64,000 nucleotides of DNA from Wolfiporia cocos (taxonomy: Eukaryota > Basidiomycota > Agaricomycetes > Polyporales > Phaeolaceae). Made by a program: the position numbers and the translations under genes. Shown one piece after another: positions 52,499-64,000 of this stretch (the first letter of the stretch is position 1; each line of letters starts with the position of its first letter). The notes beneath the pieces are model-generated. The model was not told where the DNA came from. It saw only the letters and a list, made by a program, of their open reading frames with translations, and did no database searches. The DNA lies in contig JACCLO010000031.1 of assembly GCA_029448655.1 (NCBI GenBank), positions 62,001 to 126,000 of the forward strand, in the 5' to 3' direction.

Positions 52499-53063
52499 TC
52501 GCAGCGTCATTGTATTGTACGGCGCAATAAGTTTTCGATGACACCTTCGCATATCTCACTTGGCTATACCTTGCTAAGACCTATGGGTTCGATGCCTGGA
52601 CCCTGCACTGTTCCATCAGTGTCTTTGCAAGATCTTCAAATCAGCCCTGTCAATGCAGAGGGGCTTCAGACGAAGCGAAGGTGGTCCCTGTATCAGGGAT
52701 TGACTACTTCACGTACGTCGTACACTGTTAGTTATACCCGAAGTCCTTCTGGCCTATGATCTCCCCAGCTGCTGCTAGAGATCCTCTGCAAGAGCCTTCA
52801 ATAATGCCCCACTGTCTGATGTGACGTTCTGCCGCGCACGCTTGTTCGATTGAGTGCCCGGAGTGCAGTACATGGCGCTGATTACGCATATAAGTGAGCG
52901 ATCAGATGCGGAGCTGATGATGACTTCCACATCAGGGTGGAGATTTGGCGATGGCGCTGGATAGTTGTGAGTGAGTGAGAGGTGATGAGAACGCCATCTA
53001 TATTCCGACGGCCGATAGTGACTACGGTGAGTAATGTGCGTAGTTGAGCTTTTGATGGTGCGG
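52499..53063. other. no recognisable gene
   Basis: Short frames on both strands, no repeat ends seen. Confidence 0.4.
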
Positions 53064-53623
53064 TCACTGACCGAGACCGTCTACACTCAAGATCTCGTCG
53101 ATGCTCTGTACGGCCTCAAGTCGTTCGCAGATGCGAGGTATTCTGACGCCATCAGTCCCCATGTGCTCTGTGTAAATGGACTGCCGAATCCACGGATACC
53201 TGGACCCCTTGGGGGGAAGCGCGCCGCAGCAACGATCGACTTGGCTTGAGCGGCGGTTGATACCTATCAGATTGACGTATATGTACCACGACCGACTAGC
53301 CCAGCGTGTTCTACATACCATTGGAACCAGCACTCCCCGGGCGCCGGCATCAAGCCCATACTTGATTTGCCACCGACACTACCGTCTGCACACGCCCCTG
53401 TTGCAGGTATTCTGACAATAGTGCTGGGCGCCGAGCTTCCGAGCCCCGATATTGTTTGGATGGATTCGGCAGCGCCTGGCTGAAGAGATGTCATGCCATG
53501 CTCACAATCAATGAGCAGCCATGAGAGATGGGGCGAGGCGAGCGCAGCAGTGCGCGCTTTCAAAGCACCTGGCAGCGTGATCCATGCGCCGAACGCTGGC
53601 TTCGATGCGCGAAAGGGCTTCAA
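53064..53623 (-). pseudogene. HpcH/HpaI-type aldolase, decayed
   Basis: From about 53623: FRASKPAFGAWITLPG, LLIDCEHG, VRIPATG, then after a one-base shift WQIKYGLDAGARGVLVPM. A GTATGT...AG intron (53318-53264) is followed by VSTAAQAKSIVAAARFPPRG and GFGSPFTQSTWGLM. After ASAND the segment normally holding the next beta-strand is missing and the frame changes to EAVQSIDEILSVDG, then stops. The family cleaves 4-hydroxy-2-oxo acids in a TIM barrel with a metal site. The frameshift near 53380, the deletion near 53120 and the missing C-terminal third make this a pseudogene. Confidence 0.8.
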
Positions 53624-53689
53624 GAAGACGGTGCATTATACTCCGCTGTGGAATTGTTGCGATGACAATACATTACATTCATTGACTTG

Positions 53690-54169
53690 GTGCTTGTGGA
53701 CAGATCCTCGCCGAACACAGACTCCGACCGTTGCATCTTGGCCTGCTCCGCACGTGGGCAAGCAAGATTAGATGCGAGAAATCCCTGGTAGAAATAATAA
53801 CCAGAAAGCACCCCCGTCACTGTGCGCAGACACCAGCGGCATCCGAGCCACCGCTGCCTCGTTGCAGCACGCTCACCGACGCCACACACAACTGTGGTGT
53901 TCCTGTTGAATCGGAATAGTTTGTTGCCCAGAATGGCTAGGGTGAATAGTACAGCAATGGACCATGCGTATACGCGAAGTTACTAACCACCTGCCAATGC
54001 AGCGGAAAGGCCAGCGAAGAGGCCGTCTCTCCGAGCTTCCTGTGGAGGTTGGCGTGTGAATGTCATCATTATCGAGATTGGAATGGATGGATATAGATTT
54101 CCCTACAGTTGTACATCTTGCTACAGCATCATCGGGAGCCACAAGTGAAGTGTCGGCGGCGTTGGGCAT
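53690..54169 (-). CDS. possible small single-pass membrane protein
   Basis: Minus strand: an N-terminal segment (from 54169, polar) and, after a possible intron near 54020-53960, a hydrophobic stretch AIAVLFTLAILGNKLFRF followed by a basic region. Exon limits are uncertain and the product is not recognised. Confidence 0.3.
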
Positions 54170-55116
54170 AGTGATAAATTATGGAACGCGATGCGTTTGC
54201 GGACTTGATGCGGACAGATAAACGTGTGCACCACTTAGTAACTCAAATAGAATTAATAATTCCCCTGCCTGACACACGGCGTGCGCGCGCTAACATCACC
54301 CCGCGTCACATAAGCTCGACGTCACGACTTCGTGACTGAGCGCGTCAAAGTCTCGCGTGGAGCTCGCTGTGGCTGGCATCGTAGACATTGGGCTTCTTCT
54401 TGTATGTGGATAACTCACTGGAAATATCGGCGAACAAGCGCAAACTGTCTTCAGACATATCAAATACTTTCAGTTCCATCGAGGGTACGTTATATGCGCT
54501 CAATTGCACGGATCTTATTTACAGCAACATCCTCCATTCGTGTAGACGCTTTGATCAGCGTCAAGCAGAAACTCGGGGATAGTAGTCGTAGCAGTCGGGT
54601 CTCTATATGCGCCGAACTATACCAGCTGGCATATCTCTCCGAGTCTTTCTCCCAGCAGCGCCTGCGGTCGAACAAGGATTGGATCCATCAAGTGGATATC
54701 CTAGATCGTGAAGGTGGGCACACTATTTCTGGGTTTCTTCCAACTACCACATATGATCCGCAGGGGTCAATCTGTGGAATCCATCTGCCTTGTCTCGCGA
54801 TATGGATGATGAGGATACTTGAAATGTGAATGCTGCATGTGAGTCTAGTTCATCATGCCGAGAGTGTCTCACCGTACCATCCCCAATCACCGGTTCGGCT
54901 ATCCGTACAGTGAAGTTGGCCGGATTCCGCCTCGTTGAAGCCGGATTAGAGAACAAGCCAGCCATTGACAGTGAGACAATCATCCATCACGATGTCACCT
55001 AGTTTGAGATCGCTTCTCCACAGCTCTCATCCATGTGCTGCAGCTCGCAAGCAAAGCCGGCGTTAGCATGTCAGGTACAACCATCAGTTCGCGTGCGGAC
55101 TCCCAAGACGGGCCGC
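54170..55116. other. no confident gene
   Basis: A 165-codon plus-strand frame (54332-54829) lacks family motifs. On the minus strand the region may hold decayed 3' sequence of the adenylate-forming gene, but I could not recognise it. Confidence 0.35.
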
Positions 55117-56897
55117 TTACTCAGAAAATGTGAATTCTAGCGATCGGACGCCATGATCTTGCAGGCTCCGTGCTTGCATGTGCAGCGAAGGTATGACTAC
55201 TATCCGCCCCATGAGTGCACGCCAATGTGATTTCTCCTGAAGGATTGGTACCGTCTTCTCACCTGAATCGAAGTTAGCAGCCGCCCTCGGGCGATGACAG
55301 GGGCGACGCACCTGATCCGAGTACGATGACATCGTCAGCACGCCCGACACTTCATATGCGACATCAGACTTTATTTGCCAATCATATTGACTGCGACGTA
55401 CATTCGCCAGAGACCAGGCTTGGCCGGATGTGGTTCCCAAAGGTCGGATGTGGCAAAGCCACGCTCCCCATTTGGCATATTCTCGATGCAAGGCTGGTGT
55501 GTCTCGCACGTCTGCACGCACATGCACGCCATACCTCAGTATACTTCGGGCGGCTACATCGTTACATTTTGGCACGCACCAACATCTGCAGCTCGAATGT
55601 CCCGTCTCCCTGAGGAACCCAGCGACATACACTCTCTGGGAAGCTGCATCCATTCCCAGTCGGCGCGCTTCTTGCCAATAGGGCTCGGCTCTTCGACGCC
55701 GTCATCGAACACGCATGTCACCAGGCCGAATTCGGTTGCACCGTAGCACGCCAACAGGCGCACGCCTTTATCCACGAGCTTCTCACCATTCGCCCTGGAG
55801 AGCGGGCCGCCGGCGAATATCTAAGACGTGAGTGATAAGCGAGTTGCTCCCTCGACCAGCGCAATGTGATGCAGGTACTGACAAGAGCCTGAAGAGACGC
55901 AAGGTACTTCGCGTCATCCTCGTTCTGCGACCACGCCTGGCGAAAACAGTACTCTTAGCAATCACAGGCACACTACACAACCAGAGCCTACCTCGACGAA
56001 AGCAGGGACGCTCTCGATAGCCGTGCAGCCTGTCTTGCGCGCCGTCTCAATTGTGTTCTGCGGGGTCGGCACGACCGGGGGCGCTGACACGATCGCGCGC
56101 GGGGGGAACAGCGACGTCGGCTGGCCGGACAAGAGCGGCGCGTACAGCTGCGAGCAGAGTCCCATTACGTGGAACGGCGGTAGCGCCATGCACCCCCACC
56201 GTATCGCCTTCCTGCGCGACTCCACGAAGATGGGCATCCTGCACCAGTGTAGGATCGTCGTGTGCGTGTGCGGGATCGGCTTCGGGAAGCCGGTGGAGCC
56301 TGAGGAGTGCAGGTAGAGCACAACATCCGATGGCGACGCCGCGCACGCGGGCGGCGGGTAAGGGCCCGAGACGGCACGCGGCGGGTCGAAGGAGGGCGCG
56401 AGCGTCGGGAAGACGTCCGTGAGCGCGGGCAGGTCGTCGACGTGCATGGCGAATCCGCTCGGCAGGCTCTCCCGGACCGCGTCAGTGAATGGGGCGAAGG
56501 TGGGCTGTGAGACGATGCGATGGCAGCTCGTGTGCTCCATCAGGCTTGCTATTGCGGGCACGGAGTTGCGGGAGGACATAGGGAAGGGGACGAGCCCCGC
56601 ACGGATCAGACCCGCGACGAGCGCATGGTAGAGCAGAGTATCGCAGTTCGCGATGATAGCGACAACGGCGCCCTCTTCGCCCTTCCGTCCGGGCCTGAAG
56701 GAGTGGGCAACGCGGTGAATTGCCTGAGCGAACTCGAGGAACGATATACTTCCGAGCGTATCAGAAGACAAGTCTGGAAACAGGAAGAGAAAGAACGGAG
56801 AGGTGGAATTGTATTCGGCATGGAAGTCGACGAGCCCAGGGATGAGAGATAGCGAACCGTTGAGGGGCGGGAGTACAGGCGATGCAGATGCAGACAT
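55117..56897 (-). CDS. adenylate-forming (AMP-binding) enzyme, multi-exon, truncated
   Basis: Six exons: 56897-55992, 55936-55884, 55820-55580, 55511-55402, 55349-55312, 55262-55117, with GT-AG introns of 37-69 nt. Motifs in order: LHSSGSTGFPKPIPHTH (phosphate loop), WGCMALPPFHVMG, LIFAGGPLS, YGATEFG, DWEWMQL, GFATSDLW...PGLWRIVGRADDVIVLGSGEKTVP (A8 region). This is the adenylation domain of fungal NRPS-like/aminoadipate-reductase-type enzymes, which activate an acid as AMP-ester. The reading ends 40 residues after the A8 motif, in sequence unlike the family, and no carrier or reductase domain follows. So it is a truncated or decayed gene. Confidence 0.82.
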
Positions 56898-59339
56898 ATC
56901 TGCCAGAAGCTGAACAGAGTGGATTATAATGATTCTGATGGAGTATGTGGGTGCTGAGAATGAGGCCTATTTAAACGAAGTTCTCGAGCCATCCCCGTGA
57001 CGCGGGAAGGTCCATCGGTGAATATTTGAATGGCTTGCCGGTGCGCTGCGGGTCAGTTGTCCTCATGAATCCGAGCAGGTAGGTAATCGTCTACTGGTGT
57101 CAGTATCGAGTGTGGCGTACTAGATCCTGAGGCCTGAAGAGTGGCCGGCCGAGCTCGGCATCTGTTAGCCGACCAAATGTGAGACCGCGGTGATCTCGGA
57201 GCGTTCCTTTCGTTATCGTCGCAGAAAGCCGCGAAGGTTCTCTCCAGCGATCGGAGGCTAGTCGATTGGAGTCCCGCACAGCCTCGCACCTCCAGCCTTC
57301 CTGAGACGCAGGGGCACGACATAATCAGCCCAGTACATCTTCGACGGGCGCGGAACATTCTTGCTGATATTCTAGAGCTGTCAGCATCATCACCTTGGGG
57401 CCCGCGGCCACGACAGCCGACGCAGAATTCCGCCAACGATTGCGATCGTCAGATTTTGGGGAGTTGGTATCATGCAGCAAAATAAACTAACGCGTAAAGC
57501 ATGGGCAACTGATCTTCCCGCATAGCCTGTCTATCGCTATGTGACTCGTCAAAGTCCGCCAGCGGCTTCGACGCCCGGAAGGACTCACTGCTGGAAGTGA
57601 GAGATTGAAGATTGATCTAGACGTTTCTCCTACGAGTGTGGCCAAGTGGCAAAAAGAGCGGAGCTGCATGGACGTCGGAAATGATAGAAGAGCCTTTCAT
57701 TTCGGACCAACTGCGCATTTGAGCTGGCACATTCCAACCACCGTGCCCGCCAGGCCATTCCAGGCTGAGCATGTCCGGCATTGCTCATACCGACACTGCC
57801 GGGCGGTGAAAGGCTCAGACTAACCCGATGGTAAACAAAAGTGGTTCCGGCTGTATGATAACGATATGGCAACAACACATCGCTTGCAATCCTTCCAGGA
57901 GGCTCTCGGCTCCACGTGAATTACTTCATCTGCACTACATTGACCAAATCTCACTGTTCCTGTACAACACAATTTCCTAAGAATCCTAACATGCGAGGGC
58001 GCATATTTCGTATCATGTCAAGTCGATAGTTGCTAAATACAGATAAAATGGGTCAGAGCTGGTAGCAATGGGCGCCCAATGCCTCTGACAATTATTTGGG
58101 GCGTTCACCTTGAATTTATAGTGCAAGGATAGCTCTTCAGAGCCTCGCCTTCCCGATTCCGAAACACACAATTAGATTGCATATTCTCGCCATGTCAGTA
58201 GTAAGTTAATACACCGCAAGTAGTCAGACGATCGTCCGCGAGAAAGGCTAATCGATTCAGAAGTCCTGCTCTAAACTGTTCCCTCACCTGCTTAATGTCA
58301 TGCCCAGTGTGACTGTCCGTTCGTAGGCTTGCTGGTTCACTCGCCTCCCAACGTTTGCGACACGGTACCGTTGCACAATAGCTACCTCCTTGATTTGTCA
58401 GAGCACTCTTGCTGCGGAAGACTTTGCGGGTTCTGGAGACATAAATATCTACTTTCGCAACGTACGCTACACATGCGCCGATGGCGTTGTTTGTCACGAA
58501 ACATGTTCTGCTCTTCTTGCGTACTTTGCTACTCACCAGTGCACTCCCAGGAGTTGTAGCTATGTGTACCTGTAGCACAGATGGCATAATATGTCCCATT
58601 GTTCTTACCTTCGCCTCACAAACACGCTCGTGTATCGCTTCGTTCTTCGATGAAACTGCAGTTTTCGCTGATGTGTGAACTGAGCACTTAGGTGATGACT
58701 GACTTCAGGGCCTGTAGTCCGGCATTCAGTACGTTTAGTGCAAAGTAGCGGGCCATGTCGGAACCGGCGCTACTTCATTATCAAGCAATATAAGAACAGA
58801 GATGAGTAGATAGATACTCAGCGTGGGTGGCGCCCACGCTTCAATGTGGCTTGCTAATCCGTGTTCATGCTATTTGCACGGCATGCTACACGATCGAAGT
58901 GTTGTAATAGAGGTTTTTTTACTAACGATAATTATGACTCGCCCTTTTCCGAGGTTGTGCAAGAATTATGAGAACGAGGTATGGCATCATTGATACCCTA
59001 CAGTGTTTTCGTACATCCGATGCGGGTTAACAGTACTTGGATACAGTTACTGGTATGCGTCACAAAGATCAAGGACTACGCTCTACCCACTCCATTTTAA
59101 AAACTTAGTAGTGGAGCTCAAAAAATCCGTGCCACAGTCAATTTTATTGTTAGCAAAACACCTCTAATTCGAGAGTGATTGTGGAGGCGACGGGGGGACT
59201 GCATCTAGCACTTAAATCATATGGGTCAGTGTTGGACCACGATGGAGCGATCGCCGCCACCGCCCGTCCGATCCGCTCAGATCTTGTGACGCACTAGTAC
59301 TAGTGACAGGTGCCACCACAGCGCGGTCACGCCGAATCA
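56898..59339. other. no recognisable gene
   Basis: Includes the presumed 5' region of the adenylate-forming gene. Frames up to 134 codons (for example 57053-57436 minus, 58195-58599 minus) show no motif. No LTR or MITE end was seen. Confidence 0.4.
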
Positions 59340-59728
59340 CCTGTTCGTGCGACTCAGGACCAGGAAGAAGATAAGACGGTGTCCGAGGAAGGTCCGACTG
59401 TGATGGAGGTCGATTCGTAGGGCGTCGTCTGGTGGATGTGTCGCATCGCGAGCACGGCCGTGTTGCATTGTGTTTTCGAGCTGTTGTTCATGGCTTTCGT
59501 TTGACTCGGCGTAGACACCGTCGAACGCGGGGCCTGGAGCCGCACTGGCCGCACCGCTGGGCAGCTGAGGCTGGAGGGAGCTGTATCGGCACCGTGAGAG
59601 GACGCGAGAGTCTGGCGTCGGCGACACCGACCTGGAACGGGCTTGGCGCAGCGAGTGCGCAGACGGGTTGAAATGTCCGCACTTCGGGCAGACATATTCT
59701 GCACGTGGCGGGTGACGGTCAAGGGCAA
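59340..59728 (-). pseudogene. lunapark-like C-terminal fragment
   Basis: The minus frame gives YVCPKCGHFNPSAHSLRQA and then a long Ser/Pro/Thr-rich tail to a stop at 59337. It resembles the second half of the lunapark zinc ribbon (CX2CGxFN) and its disordered tail in fungi. Lunapark shapes ER three-way junctions. The first CXXC half and the membrane segments are not found upstream, so it is a fragment, and the assignment rests on a short motif. Confidence 0.4.
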
Positions 59729-60081
59729 GGTCAGGTGGGAGGTGCTGACGTCGACCCCACAGCCAATTGGTCGCTGACCGTCGTAAAGGGCACAGAATTG
59801 TACATACCAAGTGTATCGCCGGCTCATGACCACGAAGATAATGATAAGTTGGGCGCTGCAAGTCACGAATGCCGGATAGACCGTTATCGAGCAATGGGAA
59901 GTGTTTGAGTGGAGAGCGAATAAGCGCCGATCACTGGGTCCAGCGCGGGCATTATATTGCACATGGCCGGCGAATGAGCACCCAGCGATGTGGCACGTGC
60001 TGCGTATCACGCTGCATCCGTGCTGTGGGAATGCCACGCTGTCACCTTACACCCAATCCACTCTGCAACGATCTGATAATA

Positions 60082-60701
60082 ATGGAGCCAACAGAGGTCC
60101 AAATTTACGGATTGAATCTTTTGAAGGAACACACAGACATGTTTCATAATCACATATCCACTGCTTTCCCGACACAGATTGGTGAACTATACAAATGGCA
60201 TGCCAAGGGCAGGCATGCATTGGTACATTACATTCTTTTTATTTTTGCTACTCTACTAATGAATGCAAAGTTGTATACTGAGGAGATAATCAGAGATTTT
60301 CGATTGGAGGACGACGAACTAGCAACCAACTTCCACAGAGACCCTAGGATTTTATTAGGTCGTCAAAAACTTGATTTTGCCTTGAAGTTATTCAACCTTG
60401 GGCTGGATGCTGAGGCATTCCAGCTACCCAAGTTGGAGATTGAGCTGAAGGAAGGGCCCAAGACTGACACTACAGACCAGAATGCAGATTGCAGAGGAAT
60501 AGTAAGTCTTGTGAATGATTAGCACAAAATGGCTTGAATTTAAATTTCTGCATCTAGAAGCGGCCTACTTCAGAATTGGAAGAAGCAGGCCAGGGTCCCA
60601 AGCGCCAAAAAGTGGAGGAGAGACTTCCTCAATTTTTGCCTCTAGGTGATGGCAAACCATCCTCCAAGTTGGAAGATTGGGAAGATGAAGCCTCAAAGTA
60701 G
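60082..60701 (+). CDS. hypothetical protein with one intron
   Basis: ATG 60082. Exon 1 ends 60501 at a GTAAGT donor. Exon 2 (60558-60701) starts after CATCTAG and continues in frame to TAG. About 187 residues: a helical, AT-rich-encoded part (HISTAFPTQIGELYKWHAKG, LVHYILFIFATLLMNAK) and a C-terminal part with a nuclear-localisation-like GPKRQKVEE and an acidic end. The lower GC than its neighbours hints at a separate origin. No family recognised. Confidence 0.5.
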
Positions 60702-61058
60702 TATGTATGTCATTTTACATTCTCATTGAAGCAGCTTGCAGTTTACTGAGGCTTGAGTACAGAATGCTTTCATGATGGTTTAGGACTGTATAGGGTGTAC
60801 ATACTTGCAAATAGGAATCTGCATGAGGTTGTCCTTTGTCTCAACATACATATCTATCACCGTGATCACACCCTGTGAACATCCTTGCACACATCAAATA
60901 TGTAGTCATAGCATGATCATGCTTGCCCTCATGTGCAAATACTAGTGAGAAATGCTCCACTTCCACTTCAGCGACTGCTGATGAGTACTGGAAAGAAAGC
61001 TCAGTACTTTGGAAGGAAGATACATCACCATGCATACCAATGCTCATGCTGGTCCGAT
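60702..61058. other. no recognisable gene
   Basis: AT-rich, short frames only. Confidence 0.35.
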
Positions 61059-62343
61059 TCAGTGAATACTGGTTGGAATGAATGTCAGCTGGGTAGCAAA
61101 GACAGTGCCACAATGTACCTTGAAATCATCACCGTTGAAGATAAGGATATCTCCGTGCTCTAGGGTCACGAGGAGTACCGGCCCCTCCCTTTTGACAGAT
61201 TTCGTAATGGAGTCTGTGATTTGAGCAACTTGCATATCCAGAATGCTCACACTGTTACTCGGCGCTGGGACATCGGAATCGTCTATGTCCATAGGCCCGC
61301 ATGAGTCGTTAGCTCCGTGCGGGAGTTCCTTCTTAGGAGATCCACGCTCTGCGACGGTGATTGGCAGAAGCTGCTGTACACCTGGAGCTAATGATTTGGG
61401 GCGCATCGACAACTCTGCATCGGCGCCGAGGTACATCATGTATACAGGGGAATTTTTCGCAGCAAGCACGTTCTGGCACAACTTCTGTCTTGGGGAAAGC
61501 CATGAATAGTAAATTCAGAACTCACCTTCTTTGAGCCAGGGAGAACCCAAGCCAAGTAATTCATTTCTGTCCCCCTCCTTCAGCGGCCAAGCGGCTTTGA
61601 AGCAGTGCGTGTGCTTGCAATATACAGAGCGGGGCATGTGTCGTGGCCGCTGTCGTATCTTGATTGTTGAATGAGCAGGTGTAATAGGCCTCTGCGGACG
61701 CACAGAATGTTTTAGAATCAATACATACGCACCGCTGTCCGTGCTCACCTTTAAAGGAACCCTTGCTATCCTGGAGCAATGACAATTCAACTTTCGTCAG
61801 CATCTCTCTGAAGAGCCTGGTCGGCTGCTCCTGCAACTCTGCCCCGTTACAGGTATAAATAAATAAATAAATAAGCTTGGCAGAGACGCCATCCTTTGTC
61901 ATATACGCTAAACGCGAGCCATCAGCAACGTCCGTTACGGTGGTTTGACACGCTCGGACGGCCTGTCACACGACAATGTCACTGGAGAAATACCACGGGA
62001 ATTATGCATGGTATGAACATCCGCAGGAGGTATACAGTTGCTTTCCTGCGCGAATGTATGAGTGCTTGCTTCGGCCGCCTCTGGTAGGCACACTCACTGA
62101 GCATCCGCTACACAGTTAATACCATAAATTTCGCTGAGCATTCAGTTTTCCACACTTTACGCATTGCCTTCCGCCATGATAGCTTGTGGCCGAGATGCCA
62201 TACTCGAAGTCGGCATCCATTTGATGATTTGGTGAAGAATGGGGAGGAAGAAAGTGGAAAGGATTGAACATGATATTAGGGTCTGTCTGGTCTGCTCCGA
62301 TGGAAGGAGGGGCCTGCCACCAGGGATCAGCACTCCGATCCAC
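61059..62343 (-). CDS. unrecognised multi-exon protein with CXXC motif
   Basis: Minus-strand segments with protein-like text: 62343-62116 (ADPWWQAPPSIG, MFNPFHFLPP, CVKCGKLNAQRN), 61902-61515 (Leu/Glu-rich, then CKHTHCFKAAW, LGLGSPWLKE before a GTGAGT donor at about 61527) and 61487-61059 (SPVYMMYLGADAEL, LVTLEHGDILIFNGDDFK). The last has an HGDILIFNG turn like that in some 2-oxoglutarate dioxygenase-type folds, but the iron ligands cannot be confirmed. Exon limits are tentative. Confidence 0.4.
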
Positions 62344-62405
62344 CGTTTCGCTACCGGGTACCCAATCGAAAGTGAATTGCCACGAAAATAGTTCTTGACC
62401 AGCAT

Positions 62406-63305
62406 CGTTTCTCCCCTGTCATTTGTTCAGCATGCCATCGAAAGGTACCCACGTAGATATCGATGAGATACCATGTTTATGGATTTGATTCCAAAGAAAC
62501 CCAGGTGTGTACAGCCATATTGTTCGCGGAGACTGAATGGCGCCGATTCGAAGACTCTGCACAGCACGATGCAATCCGGACTATCACTTTTGTGGCTGTC
62601 CAATAGAACCTTAGCTTCGGGTGGTGGGCTGATCGGCCGGTTTGAACGACGCGAAGATGTCGGGACTGCACTGTTGAGATAGCTCCGGTGCTTTGTTGGT
62701 CAGCGTGCTCGGATCATGTCTGGGTTGCAGTTTAAAACTCCCAGAGGTCGAAACATGAGCAGTACATCATTGCAATAGAACCTAACCAGAATGATGCAGA
62801 ATCGGAGGCACCAAGGAGGAGTCTGACTTGGATATCGTGGTGATTTTGATGGGGTTGATGATCAAAGGGATTCGATTCTCGTTGACATCCGTCATGATCA
62901 TAGATGGCAGAGGACGATCTTGGTGATAGAGTACGTGCCCGTCGCCGTGATTGGCATGCACATTTTCAGACTGATGTGTCTGTCGGAGATGGACAACGGC
63001 AGCTAGCCAGAGCTTGGCGGTCTATGGCTAGTACAATGCGCAATTGTACCGGATCAAAGCGCAATTGCTACGTAGGCGCCGGTGGGCGCATTCCTGGGAA
63101 GTCATAAAACACGGACGGCCCGACAAGTCCGGTTCGCTGCCGCTACGTTTGTGGCGGCCACGGTGATATGTGTCCGCTATTGCTATCTGGGCAGCTTAAG
63201 TGCAAGTATGGATCGAAAAATGACGCGGCGCCGTCTTTTCCACACTCGTGCGTGTGATCACACAAGTACAGAACCGCTTACTTGTCAAAGGATGTACCCG
63301 ACATA
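62406..63305. other. no recognisable gene
   Basis: Probable intergenic space between the unrecognised gene and the MSH4 3' end. Confidence 0.4.
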
Positions 63306-63972
63306 CTACATGGTATCACGGAGGACCTGCATGATCTCCTTCTGGAATCGAGCAAGATGAGCAGCCAACTCTTCATCGGGTAGCGAGGAATGATCGAGCG
63401 CTTGCGTGAGTTGGGTCCGTAGCTGAGAGCGGACTGAAAGTAGCACCTGCCATAAGGAGTACATACCCTGAGGAGGGCCTTGCGCCGTATGGAGACTTTG
63501 TTCGAGCGGCTATCCTGCTCCTGGCGTTCCTCCATCTCGCTCAAGGCTTCTGCGACCCGCCTTCCCTCGGCGAGGACGTCATTCGGTAGATCGGCAAGTC
63601 GGGCAAGATCAAGACCTGGCACAGATGAAACTTAGCTCAGCGTACCACACAATATGTCCAACAAACCGTAGTGGCTCGTCTGTTCCGGCGCTCCGTCGAC
63701 AACTCTGTGACGAACAGCAAAGGGCCAAGGTCTCGCAAATGTACGCACCTGTATTGAAAAGTCATGCCAAAGTTCGACGTGGATTGGCGTGACCTCTGCG
63801 TCAGAAGTTAACAAAGATACACGAAGCGATTGGTATGGAGAACCTGAACGGCAAGATGAAGGCTGACAAGTTCTGTTAGTAACCGAGATGTAATCATTCA
63901 AAACCTACTCACTTGACAACAGATGGCTGGCGCGACAATGTTGTCGTGAGCTCGCTGAAGTGACTACAGGGC
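63306..63972 (-). CDS. MSH4: MutS homologue 4, C-terminal exons (5' part outside window)
   Basis: Exons on the minus strand: 63972-63913, 63872-63844, 63795-63749, 63714-63667, 63615-63467 and 63422-63306 (TAG 63308-63306), all with GT-AG introns. Decoded motifs include VTPIHVELWHDFSIQ, VVDGAPEQTSHYGLDLARL and ADLPNDVLAEGRRVAEAL, then a helical tail ending QVLRDTM. This is the end of the MutS ATPase domain (helix-turn-helix dimerisation region, ADLP block). MSH4 works with MSH5 in meiotic crossover formation. No defect is seen in this part. Confidence 0.85.
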
Positions 63973-64000
63973 CTGTAAGCAACCCATACATTAGTGATAA

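Noticed and set aside
54332..54829. 165-codon plus-strand frame
   Set aside because: No motif, odd composition, and other frames over the same span are equally open in places.
57053..57436. 127-codon minus-strand frame upstream of the adenylate-forming gene
   Set aside because: Arg/Ser-rich composition typical of a non-coding GC-rich frame, no motif, no splice pattern.
1..64000. CRISPR array, bacterial operon or phage attachment site
   Set aside because: No regularly spaced identical repeats; introns and LTR elements show eukaryotic DNA.

Overview
The window looks like a transposon-packed island of a filamentous fungus, most likely a basidiomycete (Agaricomycotina). The evidence is short GT-AG introns of about 35-70 nt in the recognisable host genes (MSH4, an adenylate-forming enzyme), Ty3/Gypsy chromoviruses that carry dUTPase domains, hAT-type MITEs and a MULE-type transposase. 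No rRNA, complete tRNA gene, CRISPR array or bacterial operon was seen. The species cannot be named from sequence alone.

Layout. 1-13 kb: an unrecognised minus-strand gene is cut into pieces by a hAT MITE (10861-12609, itself holding a solo LTR) and by Ty3 element A (419-10812, minus strand). Element A has its gag split by the small non-autonomous LTR element B (7248-9187). 13-31 kb: MITE and LTR fragments, a miniature LTR element H (16696-17654), then the decayed Ty3 element C (about 17655-30851, plus strand). C is interrupted by E, a 6-kb LTR element without coding capacity (19984-26036), by solo LTR F (26125-27015) and, inside its own 3' LTR, by solo LTR G (29792-30664). 31-35.6 kb: a run of solo LTRs (one nested in another) and gene fragments. 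35.6-45.6 kb: Ty3 element D (minus strand), with an uninterrupted 1511-codon pol, inserted into a MULE transposase gene whose halves lie at 34.4-35.6 and 45.6-46.4 kb. 46.5-52.3 kb: more LTRs, a third MITE copy and a cysteine-rich gene broken by a solo LTR. 52.3-64 kb: lower repeat density, with an HpcH/HpaI-aldolase pseudogene, a truncated multi-exon adenylate-forming gene, a lunapark-like fragment, small hypothetical genes and the 3' end of MSH4 at the right edge.

How the parts fit. Target-site duplications (5 bp for LTR elements, 8 bp for MITEs) allow an order of insertion to be read. The four LTR elements with both LTRs and a readable 5' leader (A, B, D, E) each have, 1-4 nt inside the 5' LTR, a 9-12-nt sequence complementary to a site 32-36 nt downstream of an LTR TATA box. 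This is the arrangement of Tf1-type self-primed reverse transcription, and no tRNA primer site is evident. Many LTRs also share a short dyad at the presumed transcription start whose arms co-vary while a CTTAC-like core stays constant, and at least three LTRs have been hit by later insertions at this core promoter. D and A both encode dUTPase but at different places in pol (A between protease and RT; C and D at the C-terminus after the chromodomain), and their dUTPase motifs differ.
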